A DNA stretch of 64,000 nt from NCBI RefSeq assembly GCF_001439695.1, contig NZ_JYLL01000005.1, forward strand, positions 326,064 through 390,063, given 5' to 3'. Source of the stretch: Pseudomonas veronii (GTDB taxonomy: Bacteria > Pseudomonadota > Gammaproteobacteria > Pseudomonadales > Pseudomonadaceae). Positions 1 to 10,289 of the stretch are shown piece after piece; within the stretch, counting starts at the first letter, position 1; every line of letters begins with the position of its first letter. A program made the position numbers and the translations under genes. The notes beneath the pieces were generated by a model. It searched no databases. It saw nothing but the letters and a program-made list of their open reading frames with translations, and was not told where the DNA came from.

Positions 1-3000
1 GATCCGGTCGCTGTCCGGGTTGATCAGGTTGTCCAGGTACAAGCCCTCGAAGGCGCGGTTCAGACGCACCTCGTGGGCGGTCAGTCGGGCTGTTTCGCCG
101 AGGCGCAGGCTCACCTTGCCGTGTTCGTGCAGTTGCTTGAGTTCGCGGGGCGTTGCGTGGTCGAGGATGCTGTCGACGGTGTTGTTGGGTAAGTCGGCAT
201 GTGCGGCCTTGAAGCGTTCGCGCGCGACGTTGGGGCTGCGGTGCTCGCTCTCTTGGTAGAGCGAATTGAACAGATGGTTGGTTTCTTTCTCGGCGAACTC
301 GACGATTTTTTTCACCAGTTTGAACAAGCGCTCTTCAGCGGAGCTGGGCAATTCGCCCAACAAGGCATTGATCAGCGTGTCGTAGCCGGTGAGTTGGTTC
401 AGCAGGCGGGCGTCCCTGTAGTCCTGCTCGGTCACGAGGATTGTTTCAGCGTTCGGGCCCGCACTGGCCGGGTATTGATAGCGCACCTCGTTCCCGGTGC
501 CGACGATCTGCAGTCTGTGGTTGTCCGGCCATCCCGGCAACGCGGAGATCACCAGCAATTGCAGGGCCGGCTCGGCTTCCTGGGTGTTGGGGTTCACCCG
601 CAGTGCGTTGATGAAGTGTTGAATCTGTTGCTCGATCTTGAAGCGTTTGCAGGTGTCGGCCAACAACGGCGGCACCGGGTGGGTGGCACGGTGTACCTGG
701 CGCAGCACGTGGTCCGGGGTGTCGGTCAGGGCGAGGATTTGACTGGCCCGTTCCTGCGTAAACGCGTAGTCCTCGTGCCCCAGGCGGTGGAATAGCTGGT
801 GGGTGTCCCAGGTCATCGGGTTCTCGCTGGCCAGGCGCCAGGTGCCCTGGCCGTTGTGCTCCAGGAGCGGGGTGTCGACACCGATTTTTTTCGGGTGCTT
901 GAGCCGCCATTTGAACAGCGTTTTATCGAAGACGATGCGGAACAGGCTGCCGAACAGCGGCAGGTATTCGTTGCCCTCAATCATGAAGATCCCGTCGGTC
1001 CTGGGTTTGAGGCCAGGTGACAGCATTAGGTTGTGTTGGTAGGGCACCAGCGAGCCATTGACCAGGCTGACGTGACCTTGGGGGTTGCGTCGGGCGCTCA
1101 TGTTGTCCCCCAGGGTTTTGCGCAGGCCCTTGGCGTCGGTGACACTGCTCATGCCCAGTTGTTGACGTTCGTGGGGGTGGAGCACCGAGGCGATGGCCAG
1201 GTAGAAGCTGTCTTGGGCGGGTGAGACGGGGATTTCACTGTCGTTGCGGATGTCATAGGCCTGGTAGCGACCGCCGGGGTGCAAGCGCAGGTTGACGGTG
1301 AGGTCGTCCGCACCGCTGGGCACGAAGGTCTCGCCCTGGCTGACATCCGTGACCACGAAGGGACGCTTGAGGGTGTCGCGGATCAGCGCGCCGGCAAATT
1401 CCCGGGCCCAGAGGTCAGTGTCGGCATTGAAGTCGCGGGGGTTGTACAGGCTGTCGATCACCGCGTCGATGCGCAACGCGGTACGTTGGCGATCGAGTGT
1501 TTCAACGAACGCTACCGGCAGGGTGCCACCGCTCAGAAACGCCTCTTGCTGGCGTGCTGTCAGCGGGTGCTCGGCGAGTAATCGCGCAAGGTTGGCGGCG
1601 GTCAGGGGCGGGTTCAGGTCGCGCAGTTTTTTCAACAGGGGCGTGACGGTAATCAAGGCCGGTGACACCTTGACCGGCAGAAACCGTCTTGCCGCCGGTG
1701 CGGCGGCGAGTTCCGCTTTTTCGTAGCCCCAGTAATCGAACAGCGCCGAAAACAGCGCGTGGCGCTCAAGGCTTGCCAATGCGCCAACCTGTTGGCGTAC
1801 GCTGCTGACGCGCGCGTCCTCGGATGCGTTGGGTTGGTCCTCTTTACCCAGGGCCGAGTCGCGTGGTTGCTGGCGGATGATCAGTTGAAGCAGGTGCTCG
1901 TTGCCCTCGGGGCCGCTGCCCGCGTCGCTGAGGTCTGTGTAGCTGCCATCCTCGCGGCGCTTGAGGTTGATGGCATGGGGGCGTGGGGGTGGTTGCTCGG
2001 TTTTGCCGTAGGTCTCGATCCGCGTGCCTTGTGCATCGTGGATATGCAGCAGGGTGTCGGTCGGCCAGCCGTTGAGTTGGGTCAGCAGGCAGAAGACCGT
2101 GCTGTCGGCATGCGCCGGCAGTTGGCCGGGTTGGGGGAACCGCTCGATGATTTGCTGGATGACCTGATCGACCTGCAGTCGCCGGGCGCCTTCGATCAGG
2201 TTCAACGGTGCCGGCTGGGCGCGCCACACGCGATCCAGCGTATCGCGAGTGGTGGCGGTGCTGCGTAGCATGTGTTCAAGGTCGGCCGACGGGATCGTCG
2301 ACGCCCCGTTGGGCAGCATGCGTTGCAGCAACTCCGGGTTGGACAGGAGATGGGCATTGTGCAAATCGAAGGTCCAGGTCTGGAGCTCTGGGGCGAATAT
2401 GATCGCTGGGGTGTAGCCGTCTTTACCGCGTGTGAGTACGTAGCGTTTGTGCGCGTCGTCGAATTTGACTTCGATCAGCACATCCATCTCGCCCTGGCGC
2501 AGTTTGGCGTAGAGGTGACCCTCGACCACGTAAATGCCCAACGCGTTGGGCGTGATACCGTTGACCAGGCGCTGGTTGTCGTGGGCATACGGTTGGGCGT
2601 CGGCTTTCCAGAGCCCATGGCTGCCGTCGGCGCGCGTGATTTTGTACGGGTTGCCGAGTTTTTCCAGGTACGCGTGCATGCGTTGGCGATGGGCCCTTCC
2701 GGCGGTTGAGATCAGCTTGCCGCTGACGGCCAGGTCGGTGACATCGGCCAGCGCCGAGGCAAATCCGCTGGCTTCGCCCTTGGCCAGCTCATTCACGCCC
2801 TGGGCGGCGCTGTAGGTCAGGCTGCCCATGACCGCGAGTTGCATGACCCGGTTCATGCCGGTGACGCCGCCGGGCAATGGCGTAAGCAGCATCTGCAGCA
2901 CTTCGCCGGCAATCGCTGCCGCCGCATCTTTGAGGGCTTGCCAGTCTTTTTCCGAGCGGGTTTGCGCCAGTGTGTCCAGGTCTGACTGAAAGCGCTGGAT

Positions 3001-4239
3001 CTGGCGATAGGCACACGCCTGCACCAGGGTGATTGCGCGCCCGGATTTGATGTCGGTGTTGAAGCGGATGTTGTCCAGGGTCTTTGTTGAGAAGGCCAGG
3101 TGAAAACCGTCGTACACATAAGCGCCTAACCAACTGAACCCCTTCAGATGCGGCGCTTTGTTGATCAGTGATCTGAACACCGACAGCCCGATCAAGGGCA
3201 ATTGCCGGGAGAACCAGCCCAAGTCTTTTTTCGCGTGGCTGTCAGTGAGTTGTGTGCGAAACGCGTACTCGGCGGCCTGGGCATCGTCGTGGTATTGCAA
3301 CGCCCCGCCGGGACGGAAAGGGAAGTAGGACAACACGCCCAGGCTGGCCACGCGAATCAGCATTAAGGGCACGGGGATGCAACTGTCCCAGGGGACGAAG
3401 GGCACGGAGATCAGGGGGGTGATACCGGAGCTCAGGTTCAGCGTGTCGAACGGCAATTGCGCGCCAGTGCCTTCGATGGCGGCGTTGAGTCGCGTGTAGA
3501 TCTCCAGGGTGACGCCGGTAGTGGCACGGTTGCGGTAGGCTTCGATTACGTCGAACAGCAGGCTGGCCTTGGCCGACGCCTCGAACAATGGGCGCAACGG
3601 CCCGCCCGGCGCCATGGCGGTACGGGCTTTGTCGCGCAACTGAGCGCCCAGGTCCAGCGTGCGGGCGGCTTCGATGAAGGCCAGTGCGCCCAGGCTTCTG
3701 TCGTTGTCCGGCCCCACGATATAGCTGGCTTCCACCAGGCTGAAACCCGAGTCCCCGTGAATGGAGTGGGTGAAACCGTAGTTGAGACAGGCCGCTTCCC
3801 ACAGCGACATGTGCTTGAGATGCTCAATGTAATGGAAGTCGTAATGGGCCCGACGATAGCGTGCGGCGGGCAGGGGCACGGTATTGAGCGGAAGGAGCGG
3901 CTGCGGCGGGTCCCAGGGGAAGCCCTGCTCCCGTTTCTCTTTGTAGCGGGTGAACAGGGTGTATTGCTCGGGATCGCGCCCGCCGATTTTTTCCCGCAGT
4001 TGCGCAAGGCCTTGAGTCTTAAAGTCGCGGGTCAGCGCTTGCTGGGCGTGTTCCAGAGCGGTCAAGGCGCTCAATGCTTCGCGTTGCAACCTGACGTAGC
4101 GGGCTTTTTCCTGTGGGTTCAAGCTGCTCATGGCTTGAATCACGTTGTTCTGAATCTGCTCAAGGGCTTGTTGCCGTGACCAGGAACTGCTGGACTGCAA
4201 GTTGCCTGATAACCCGTTGAGTCGTTGATAAGTTGACAT
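1..4239 (-). CDS. giant dermonecrotic-toxin-like (DUF6543-type) protein, 3' end outside window
   Basis: The first 1413 residues of a very large protein; the frame is open without a stop from the ATG at 4239 to base 1, so the C-terminus is missing from the window. The N-terminus reads MSTYQRLNGLSGNLQSSSSW. About residues 440-490 contain a hydrophobic, Gly/Ala-rich stretch (EVLQMLLTPLPGGVTGMNRV), typical of the membrane-insertion region of large toxins. Short beta-rich units follow (for example GIYVVEGHLYAKL and DGIFMIEGNEYLPLFG). The style matches the Pseudomonas proteins annotated as dermonecrotic toxin domain-containing. Two other members lie at 20663-25597 and 25634-31285. The ribosome site is a modest AAGGG about 9 bases upstream. 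Function is inferred only from family: possible contact-dependent or secreted effector. No immunity gene or secretion marker is visible beside it. Whether a leucine-rich repeat or NEL ligase domain follows cannot be seen. Confidence 0.75.
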   Translation of the reverse strand, partial: MSTYQRLNGLSGNLQSSSSWSRQQALEQIQNNVIQAMSSLNPQEKARYVRLQREALSALTALEHAQQALTRDFKTQGLAQLREKIGGRDPEQYTLFTRYKEKREQGFPWDPPQPLLPLNTVPLPAARYRRAHYDFHYIEHLKHMSLWEAACLNYGFTHSIHGDSGFSLVEASYIVGPDNDRSLGALAFIEAARTLDLGAQLRDKARTAMAPGGPLRPLFEASAKASLLFDVIEAYRNRATTGVTLEIYTRLNAAIEGTGAQLPFDTLNLSSGITPLISVPFVPWDSCIPVPLMLIRVASLGVLSYFPFRPGGALQYHDDAQAAEYAFRTQLTDSHAKKDLGWFSRQLPLIGLSVFRSLINKAPHLKGFSWLGAYVYDGFHLAFSTKTLDNIRFNTDIKSGRAITLVQACAYRQIQRFQSDLDTLAQTRSEKDWQALKDAAAAIAGEVLQMLLTPLPGGVTGMNRVMQLAVMGSLTYSAAQGVNELAKGEASGFASALADVTDLAVSGKLISTAGRAHRQRMHAYLEKLGNPYKITRADGSHGLWKADAQPYAHDNQRLVNGITPNALGIYVVEGHLYAKLRQGEMDVLIEVKFDDAHKRYVLTRGKDGYTPAIIFAPELQTWTFDLHNAHLLSNPELLQRMLPNGASTIPSADLEHMLRSTATTRDTLDRVWRAQPAPLNLIEGARRLQVDQVIQQIIERFPQPGQLPAHADSTVFCLLTQLNGWPTDTLLHIHDAQGTRIETYGKTEQPPPRPHAINLKRREDGSYTDLSDAGSGPEGNEHLLQLIIRQQPRDSALGKEDQPNASEDARVSSVRQQVGALASLERHALFSALFDYWGYEKAELAAAPAARRFLPVKVSPALITVTPLLKKLRDLNPPLTAANLARLLAEHPLTARQQEAFLSGGTLPVAFVETLDRQRTALRIDAVIDSLYNPRDFNADTDLWAREFAGALIRDTLKRPFVVTDVSQGETFVPSGADDLTVNLRLHPGGRYQAYDIRNDSEIPVSPAQDSFYLAIASVLHPHERQQLGMSSVTDAKGLRKTLGDNMSARRNPQGHVSLVNGSLVPYQHNLMLSPGLKPRTDGIFMIEGNEYLPLFGSLFRIVFDKTLFKWRLKHPKKIGVDTPLLEHNGQGTWRLASENPMTWDTHQLFHRLGHEDYAFTQERASQILALTDTPDHVLRQVHRATHPVPPLLADTCKRFKIEQQIQHFINALRVNPNTQEAEPALQLLVISALPGWPDNHRLQIVGTGNEVRYQYPASAGPNAETILVTEQDYRDARLLNQLTGYDTLINALLGELPSSAEERLFKLVKKIVEFAEKETNHLFNSLYQESEHRSPNVARERFKAAHADLPNNTVDSILDHATPRELKQLHEHGKVSLRLGETARLTAHEVRLNRAFEGLYLDNLINPDSDRI

Positions 4240-4301
4240 CAGCCATACCCTTTCACGATAAGTGGAAGGGCATGGAAGCACCGTCGCGAAAACGGCCGGG
4301 G

Positions 4302-5450
4302 CTATCTATTTAATGATGACGTGGGCAGTGAGCGACGCGCTTGCAACCTGCTGTCCAGGCGTTTGTTGAATTCCAGCCAGGTCGCCAGAGCACCCATCAA
4401 CACCACGCCTGCCAACGCGCTGAATAGCTGCATGGCCAACGCGTCGCCGGCCAGGGCGTTGAGCATGTCCGCCAGCGGTGCGAGCAGCACGCCGAGACAG
4501 AACACCTCCAGGGAATAGCGGCCCATGCGGCAACTCTGTTGCGCCAGCCAATGGCGGGTCCAGCCGGCATGGGGCAAGAGCTTGGCGGTGACATAAGCCA
4601 GCGCCAGGAAGTGCACCAGGCGCACCGGCGACAGGTCGGTCTTGCTGATGGGGTACAGCCGTTCGCTGAGCCACGCGGGCATCAGCGCGTCATGCACCTC
4701 GGGCCAGCGCCAGGCCAGCGTGATGATCGCGGCCAGCAGCGAGTAGCCCGCCGCCGCCACAAACAGCGGCTGACGCAGCAGCGCGCGGCGCTCTGCCGGG
4801 CGTGGTTGGCGGGCATGAATCGCCGCCGCGCCGCCGAGCACAAACAGCAACTGCCAGGTGACGGGGTTGAAGTACCACACGCCATCGGCAATCGCCCGCA
4901 GGTTCCAGCCCATCCACGGCGCCAGCAGGTACACGCTCAACGACACGGCCACCACCGCCCAGGTCTGGCGCAGCAGCAACGGCAGCACCAGCGGCAACCC
5001 GCCGAGCAGCACGATGTACAGCGGCAGCGGGTCCATCAGGTTGGGCTTGAAGCGCAACAGCAATTCATCGGTGAGCGCCTGCTGCGGGTGGGTGACGAAG
5101 TGCGTCAGGCCCATCTCTTCGACCAGGTCGCGGGTTTCCACATGGCTGTTGGCGAAGAACACGATGCCCATCAGCATCGCCAGCAAAAAGATATGCACCA
5201 CATACAGCACCCAGGCGCGCCGCAGGATTTTCAGCGAGGCGATCCAGTAGCCGTCGCGTTGCAGGACGTTGCCGTAGGCCAAAACGGCGGCGTAACCGGC
5301 GAGGAACACAAACACCTCTGCCGCATCGCTGAAACCGATGTTGCGCAGGGTGATCTGGCCGAGGGGGTTGTGGGGGACGTGATCCCAGAAAATGAAGATC
5401 AACGCCAGACCCCGAAAAAAATCGATGCGCGGGTCGCGTCCGTTCAGCAT
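4302..5450 (-). CDS. OpgC-domain membrane acyltransferase
   Basis: A 382-residue integral membrane protein with about ten hydrophobic segments. It opens with RDPRIDFFRGLALIFIFWDH, the hallmark of the OpgC branch of membrane acyltransferases; OpgC adds succinyl groups to osmoregulated periplasmic glucans. The frame extends 45 codons further upstream, but the added stretch is Cys/Arg-rich and non-family, so the ATG at 5450 is preferred. No opgG/opgH glucan synthase genes lie nearby, so the acceptor is unknown. It is divergent from the GtrA/GtrB cassette that starts at 5673, and both probably act on envelope polysaccharide. The family assignment is good; the exact substrate is not known. Confidence 0.8.
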   Translation of the reverse strand: MLNGRDPRIDFFRGLALIFIFWDHVPHNPLGQITLRNIGFSDAAEVFVFLAGYAAVLAYGNVLQRDGYWIASLKILRRAWVLYVVHIFLLAMLMGIVFFANSHVETRDLVEEMGLTHFVTHPQQALTDELLLRFKPNLMDPLPLYIVLLGGLPLVLPLLLRQTWAVVAVSLSVYLLAPWMGWNLRAIADGVWYFNPVTWQLLFVLGGAAAIHARQPRPAERRALLRQPLFVAAAGYSLLAAIITLAWRWPEVHDALMPAWLSERLYPISKTDLSPVRLVHFLALAYVTAKLLPHAGWTRHWLAQQSCRMGRYSLEVFCLGVLLAPLADMLNALAGDALAMQLFSALAGVVLMGALATWLEFNKRLDSRLQARRSLPTSSLNR

Positions 5451-5672
5451 GGCAGCGGGCTCTTGTACGAAAGGTTTAGTAATGACTGGCGCGCGCGGCT
5501 GTTGTCTTACGCCGCACGTCGAGCGGGCGCAGGTTGGCGGTATTTGTAAGCGATTGCAAAGGCTGGGTATTACTGAATGTCTCAATGGCGCGGGGGGCTA
5601 CCTGTTAATTCTGACAGTAGACGGACCGCAGGCGCCGTGGCTTGCTAGAGCAAGGCCTGACGGGGCAACGGT

Positions 5673-6047
5673 ATGACCAGATTGTGGAAGGGATTCTCCA
5701 GCTACACAGTGATTGGCATCGCCAATACGCTGATCCATTGGCAGCTGTTTTTCGTGTTCCGGGCCGCATTGGAGCTCAGCCAGGCGGTGAGTAATGTCCT
5801 CGCGTTTTGCGTGGCAGCGTCCTTTTCGTTTTATGTCAACGCGATCTACACCTTTGCCATGCCCCCTTCGCTGCCGCGTTACGCGCTGTTCATGGCCTGC
5901 ATGGGCGGTGTGAGCCTGGGCGTGGGGTGGCTGGCGGATCGTTGGCAGGTGCCGGGGATTCTCACCGTGGCGGTGTTTTCGCTGATCAGCCTGGTGTGCG
6001 GGTTTTTGCTGTCCCGGTGGGTGGTGTTTCGCGAGCGTGGGCAATGA
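5673..6047 (+). CDS. GtrA-family membrane protein
   Basis: A 124-residue protein with four predicted membrane segments. The pattern [17 protein letters not shown] near the N-terminus and [14 protein letters not shown] at the end fits the GtrA family, which is thought to flip undecaprenyl-phosphate-linked sugars across the inner membrane. Its stop overlaps the start of the glycosyltransferase gene (ATGA), so the two are translationally coupled. Together with the next two genes it forms the gtrA-gtrB-type-specific transferase layout known from serotype-conversion cassettes. The ATG at 5673 has only a weak purine-rich site before it (GGGGCAACGG). Confidence 0.85.
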   Translation: MTRLWKGFSSYTVIGIANTLIHWQLFFVFRAALELSQAVSNVLAFCVAASFSFYVNAIYTFAMPPSLPRYALFMACMGGVSLGVGWLADRWQVPGILTVAVFSLISLVCGFLLSRWVVFRERGQ

Positions 6048-7018
6048 GGGTCTCGCTGGTGGTGCCTGTGTATAACGAGGAGCAGGCGCTGGGCGTGTTT
6101 TACCGCAGCGTGCGGCAAGAGGCCTCGTTGCACGAGCAGACGCTTGAGATCGTGTTTATCAACGACGGCAGTTCCGACCGCACCGCCGAGCATGCCCGGG
6201 CTATCGCCTTGGCCGATAGCGGCGTGGTGCTGATCAACTTCTCGCGTAACTTCGGCAAAGAAGCCGCGCTGTTCGCCGGGCTCGAATATGCCACCGGAGA
6301 TGCGGTGATCCCGATGGACGTGGACCTGCAAGACCCGGTCGAGGTCATCCCGCACCTGTTGGCCGAATGGCAAAAAGGCGCCGACGTGGTATTGGCCAAA
6401 CGCAGGGATCGCTCCAGCGACGGCTACCTCAAACGCCGCAGTGCGTCGCTGTTCTATCACCTGCTCAATCGTATTTCCTACACACACATTGAAGAAAACG
6501 TCGGCGACTTCCGGTTGATGGACCGCAAGGTGGTGGACGTGATCAAGGCCTTGCCCGAGCAGCAACTGTTCATGAAAGGCGTGTTGTCCTGGGCCGGCTT
6601 CAACGTCGCGATTGTCGAGTACGACCGCGCGCCCCGTGCTGTCGGCCAGAGCAAGTTCAACGCCTGGAAACTGTGGAACCTGGCACTGGATGGAGTCACC
6701 TCGTTCAGCACCTTGCCGCTGCGGTTGTGGAGCTATATCGGCGGCGGTATTTCGCTGCTGGCGCTGGTGTACGCCGGGTATCTGGTGGTGGACAAAGTGT
6801 TGTTTGGCAATGCGGTGCCGGGGTATCCGTCGTTGATGACGGCGATCTTGTTTTTGGGTGGGGTGCAACTGATCGGGATCGGGATATTGGGCGAGTATGT
6901 GGGGCGGATTTATATGGAGGCCAAGCATCGGCCGAGGTATGTGGTGAAGGATGTGTTGAATAGTTCAGGTAAATGTCAATTTCAAAGGCCGGATAATGAA
7001 TCGGAGATGAGTAAGTGA
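6044..7018 (+). CDS. GtrB-like bactoprenol glucosyltransferase (GT2)
   Basis: A 324-residue family 2 glycosyltransferase. It starts [11 protein letters not shown], has the nucleotide-binding INDGSSDRT near residue 40 and a DxD-type MDVDLQDP near residue 90. Two C-terminal membrane segments follow (around residues 230-290). This is the usual architecture of GtrB, which loads glucose from UDP-glucose onto undecaprenyl phosphate. The start is the ATG at 6044 that overlaps the GtrA stop. The last 20 or so residues (after RYVVKDVLN) are encoded by noticeably AT-rich DNA, marking the left border of the composition change that continues through the next gene. Confidence 0.87.
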   Translation: MRVSLVVPVYNEEQALGVFYRSVRQEASLHEQTLEIVFINDGSSDRTAEHARAIALADSGVVLINFSRNFGKEAALFAGLEYATGDAVIPMDVDLQDPVEVIPHLLAEWQKGADVVLAKRRDRSSDGYLKRRSASLFYHLLNRISYTHIEENVGDFRLMDRKVVDVIKALPEQQLFMKGVLSWAGFNVAIVEYDRAPRAVGQSKFNAWKLWNLALDGVTSFSTLPLRLWSYIGGGISLLALVYAGYLVVDKVLFGNAVPGYPSLMTAILFLGGVQLIGIGILGEYVGRIYMEAKHRPRYVVKDVLNSSGKCQFQRPDNESEMSK

Positions 7019-8586
7019 ACCTAAAAAATACGTTGGCTTCAATTGGGTTTACGCGTGATTTGCCTTTTTTTTTAATGATTGTCGGGCTTGCTGTAGCACT
7101 CCGATTCTATAACTTAACGGGTGCGTCTATCTGGTCTGATGAGGCATTTAGTCTGTTGTTTGTCACGTATTCGTACTCTGATATATGGGTGTTGAGCACT
7201 GTGGATGTTCACCCGCCTCTTTATTATTTTATACTGCGGGCCGTGATGCAGGGGGCGGGCAGCGATAGCTTAATCTGGATGAGGGGGTTCAGTGCAGTCG
7301 TAGGCGTCCTGAATGTAATTTTGGGTATGGTATTAGCCAGGCTGATCTCTACGCGCCGGGCATCCTTGATAGCCGGGTTATTTCTTGCCTTGTTGCCTAT
7401 TGCAGTGCGCTATAGCCAGGATGTACGCATGTATGCGCTGATGGGGTTGTTACTAACGGCTGCCACAATCGCACTGGTGTGTTGGGTCAGGGATTCTGCC
7501 AGAACTGGCTACTTGGTGATCTATGTGTTACTGATGGGGGCTGGGTTTTATACTCATTATTTTGCAGTGTTTTGTGCGCTTTCACACTGGCTGTACATTG
7601 TGTTTCTGCAGTTTCGCAAGCCTGGAGTGAATAGCTATATATCAGCTCCGGCTTGGTGGTTGGCAAATATTGCGATCGCTCTGCTATTTGCCCCCTGGTT
7701 ACCGAGCTTTATTAATCAGACTCATAACACTTGGGCGATAGGGTGGATTTCAGAGGTAACGTGGTACAGCTTGCCTTCCGCAATATGGCGATTTCTTATA
7801 TTAGAGGATGCTAAGGATTATCAGAGCGTGGTTTATTGGATGTTGCCCGTGGTGTGTTGGATAAGTGGTTTGGCAGTTCTTTTCAATGACAAAAGCAAAT
7901 GGTCTTCTCAGGTATTAATTGCTGTGTGTTTTTTTGTTCCTGTGCTAGGGGGTTTTCTCATCTCTTTGGTAAAACCTTTGTTTGTAGAGCGATATTTGTT
8001 TTTTTCGGCAGTAATGCTTGCTGTTGTTATGGCTGTGGCCGTTGATAAAATTAAAAATGCGGTGTTGTTTGTAGTCTCGGCTATGGTATTTTTAAGTGTT
8101 GAAATTTTTGGATTGATGAATTTTTATTGGGGTGAAACCACAATGAATAATCCAAGTAGGGTTCAGGTTGATAAAATGAATGAGCTGATGCTTGAGTATG
8201 AGCAAGGGCGTAGGCCGGGCGATGCAATAATTGTATATGACCCCTATATATTTTACGCTGCAATTTATTACGATAAAGGCAGAAGCAGGGTTTTATTATA
8301 TACGCCGCCTACTTCGGATGGGCGATCAGGCCGACCCAATGGCAAAGGTTTTTCTATGCCGATGGATAAATATCCAGAGAGCACTTATGTCGATAGCTTT
8401 GAAGGGCTTATCCCGCCAACTCGTCGCGTATGGTGGATCGCAAATTTTGAGCAGGCGCAGCGGTCCGCCATTCGATTTCCCCATAACTGGCGCTCTGTAC
8501 ATCAAGAGCGTAAAGGTGATCAGATTCTTGAACTTTATGTTATATGCGAAGCGAATCCGATAACTGATGTTGAGGTATGCGAGTAA
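7015..8586 (+). CDS. GT39/PMT-like membrane glycosyltransferase, third gene of gtr cassette
   Basis: A 523-residue polytopic membrane protein starting with GTG that overlaps the stop of the GtrB gene. The N-terminal half carries the GT39/ArnT-type signature: [18 protein letters not shown] with the acidic DE pair, then [12 protein letters not shown]. About ten or more hydrophobic segments lead to a soluble C-terminal domain of about 150 residues. In gtr cassettes the third gene is the specific transferase that moves the lipid-linked sugar onto O antigen or another surface glycan. The gene is obviously AT-rich (for example ttttttttta near 7067) beside GC-rich neighbours, which suggests acquisition from another source. 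The modified sugar cannot be read from sequence. Confidence 0.78.
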   Translation: MNLKNTLASIGFTRDLPFFLMIVGLAVALRFYNLTGASIWSDEAFSLLFVTYSYSDIWVLSTVDVHPPLYYFILRAVMQGAGSDSLIWMRGFSAVVGVLNVILGMVLARLISTRRASLIAGLFLALLPIAVRYSQDVRMYALMGLLLTAATIALVCWVRDSARTGYLVIYVLLMGAGFYTHYFAVFCALSHWLYIVFLQFRKPGVNSYISAPAWWLANIAIALLFAPWLPSFINQTHNTWAIGWISEVTWYSLPSAIWRFLILEDAKDYQSVVYWMLPVVCWISGLAVLFNDKSKWSSQVLIAVCFFVPVLGGFLISLVKPLFVERYLFFSAVMLAVVMAVAVDKIKNAVLFVVSAMVFLSVEIFGLMNFYWGETTMNNPSRVQVDKMNELMLEYEQGRRPGDAIIVYDPYIFYAAIYYDKGRSRVLLYTPPTSDGRSGRPNGKGFSMPMDKYPESTYVDSFEGLIPPTRRVWWIANFEQAQRSAIRFPHNWRSVHQERKGDQILELYVICEANPITDVEVCE

Positions 8587-8664
8587 GCCGCTGATGATGA
8601 ATGTCGGCGGCTGCCCCTGTCTTTTTCCTGTAGGTGTTCGTATGGGGAGGAGGCAGGATTGTGC

Positions 8665-10284
8665 TCAAGCCACTTTTACTTCACTGGGCTCAAAACTATC
8701 CGCCCGCGCCATCTGCCACATGCGCGAATAAAACTCGCCGTTCACTTCCCCGGTCAGCAATTCCCCAGGCTTGAGGAACACATGCAGCTGTGAGAACAGC
8801 TTGATCTCGGTCGCCGACATGCGTCGCACCAAATGCTTGGCCGACAATTGCGACGGGTGTTCCAGGCCCGCTGCCGCGAGCATTTCGGCCAGGGCCTTGA
8901 GGGTGTTGCGGTGGAAGTTGAACACGCGCTGGGCCTTGTCCGGCACGACCAGGGCGCGTTGGCGCAGTGGGTCCTGGGTGGCGACGCCGGTCGGGCATTT
9001 GTTGGTGTGACAGCTTTGCGACTGGATGCAGCCGATGGCGAACATGAAGCCGCGCGCCGAGTTGGCCCAGTCGGCGCCGATGGCCAGGACGCTGGCGATG
9101 TCGAAGGCGCTGACGATCTTGCCGCTGGCGCCGAGTTTGATCTTGTCGCGCAGGTTCAAGCCCACCAGGGTGTTATGGACGAACAGCAGGCCGTCGCGCA
9201 GCGGCACGCCGATGTGGTCGGTGAACTCCACGGGCGCGGCGCCAGTGCCGCCCTCCTTGCCGTCGACCACGATAAAGTCGGGGAGGATGCCGGTTTCGAG
9301 CATGGCCTTGGCGATACCCATGAACTCCCACGGATGACCGAGGCAGAACTTGAAGCCCACCGGCTTGCCGCCGGACAACTCACGCAATTGGGCGATGAAG
9401 TGCATCAACTCGATAGGCGTGGAAAACGCGCTGTGGCGCGACGGCGAGACGCAATCTTCGCCCATCAGGATGCCGCGTGTCTCGGCGATTTCCTGGGTGA
9501 CTTTGTGCTTGGGCAGAATCCCGCCATGGCCAGGCTTGGCGCCCTGGCTCATCTTGATTTCAATCATGCGTACTTGCGGGTTCTGGGCCTGCACCGCGAA
9601 GCGTTCCGGGTCGAAATGGCCGTCGCGGGTACGGCAGCCGAAGTAGCCGCTGCCCAGTTCCCAGGTCAGGTCGCCGCCGTTTTCGCGGTGGTAGGGGCTG
9701 ATGCTGCCTTCGCCGGTGTCGTGGGCGAAGTTACCCAGCTTGGCGCCCTGGTTGAGCGCGCGGATCGCGTTGGCGCTCAGAGAGCCGAAGCTCATGGCCG
9801 AGATATTGAATACCGAGGCCGAGTACGGCCGCTTGCATTGCGGGCCGCCGACCATCACGCGAAACGAGCTCGGGTCAGTCAACGGCGCGGGGCGCATGGA
9901 GTGGCTGATGAACTCGAAGCCCGACTGGTACACGTCGATCAAGGTACCGAAGGGTTTGTCGGCGGTTTCGTTCTTGGCGCGCGAGTAGACCAATGAGCGT
10001 TGCGCCCGGGAAAAGGGCAGGGCGTCGCTGTCGGACTCCAGCAGGTACTGGCGGATCTCCGGGCGAATGCCCTCGACCAGGTAACGGATATTGCCCAGGA
10101 TCGGGTAGTTGCGGCGTATCGCGTGGCGGCTTTGCAGCAGGTCGAAGAGGCCGAGCAGGCTGAGGACGCCGGTGACCAGGGTAATGGGCCATAACCATTC
10201 ATGTTCGACAAAGGGCAGGCTGGCGAGGGTAAACATCACGCATACGGCAAACACCGCGTAGCGGCTTAGCAAGGACAGGCTCAT
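8665..10284 (-). CDS. FMN-binding glutamate synthase family protein
   Basis: A 539-residue protein with an N-terminal membrane anchor (two hydrophobic runs within residues 1-50) followed by the FMN-binding barrel of the glutamate synthase large subunit. Recognisable parts are NISAMSFGSLSANAIRALNQGAKLG, FDPERFAVQAQNPQVRMIEIKMSQGAKPGHGG and VVDGKEGGTGAAP. The Cys cluster CIQSQSCHTNKCPTGVATQDP resembles that of GltB-like proteins. The glutaminase domain of true GltB is absent, so it belongs to the stand-alone family of uncertain substrate. The ATG at 10284 (MSLSLLSRY) is preferred over an in-frame start at 10353. Confidence 0.88.
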   Translation of the reverse strand: MSLSLLSRYAVFAVCVMFTLASLPFVEHEWLWPITLVTGVLSLLGLFDLLQSRHAIRRNYPILGNIRYLVEGIRPEIRQYLLESDSDALPFSRAQRSLVYSRAKNETADKPFGTLIDVYQSGFEFISHSMRPAPLTDPSSFRVMVGGPQCKRPYSASVFNISAMSFGSLSANAIRALNQGAKLGNFAHDTGEGSISPYHRENGGDLTWELGSGYFGCRTRDGHFDPERFAVQAQNPQVRMIEIKMSQGAKPGHGGILPKHKVTQEIAETRGILMGEDCVSPSRHSAFSTPIELMHFIAQLRELSGGKPVGFKFCLGHPWEFMGIAKAMLETGILPDFIVVDGKEGGTGAAPVEFTDHIGVPLRDGLLFVHNTLVGLNLRDKIKLGASGKIVSAFDIASVLAIGADWANSARGFMFAIGCIQSQSCHTNKCPTGVATQDPLRQRALVVPDKAQRVFNFHRNTLKALAEMLAAAGLEHPSQLSAKHLVRRMSATEIKLFSQLHVFLKPGELLTGEVNGEFYSRMWQMARADSFEPSEVKVA

Positions 10285-10289
10285 ACGGT

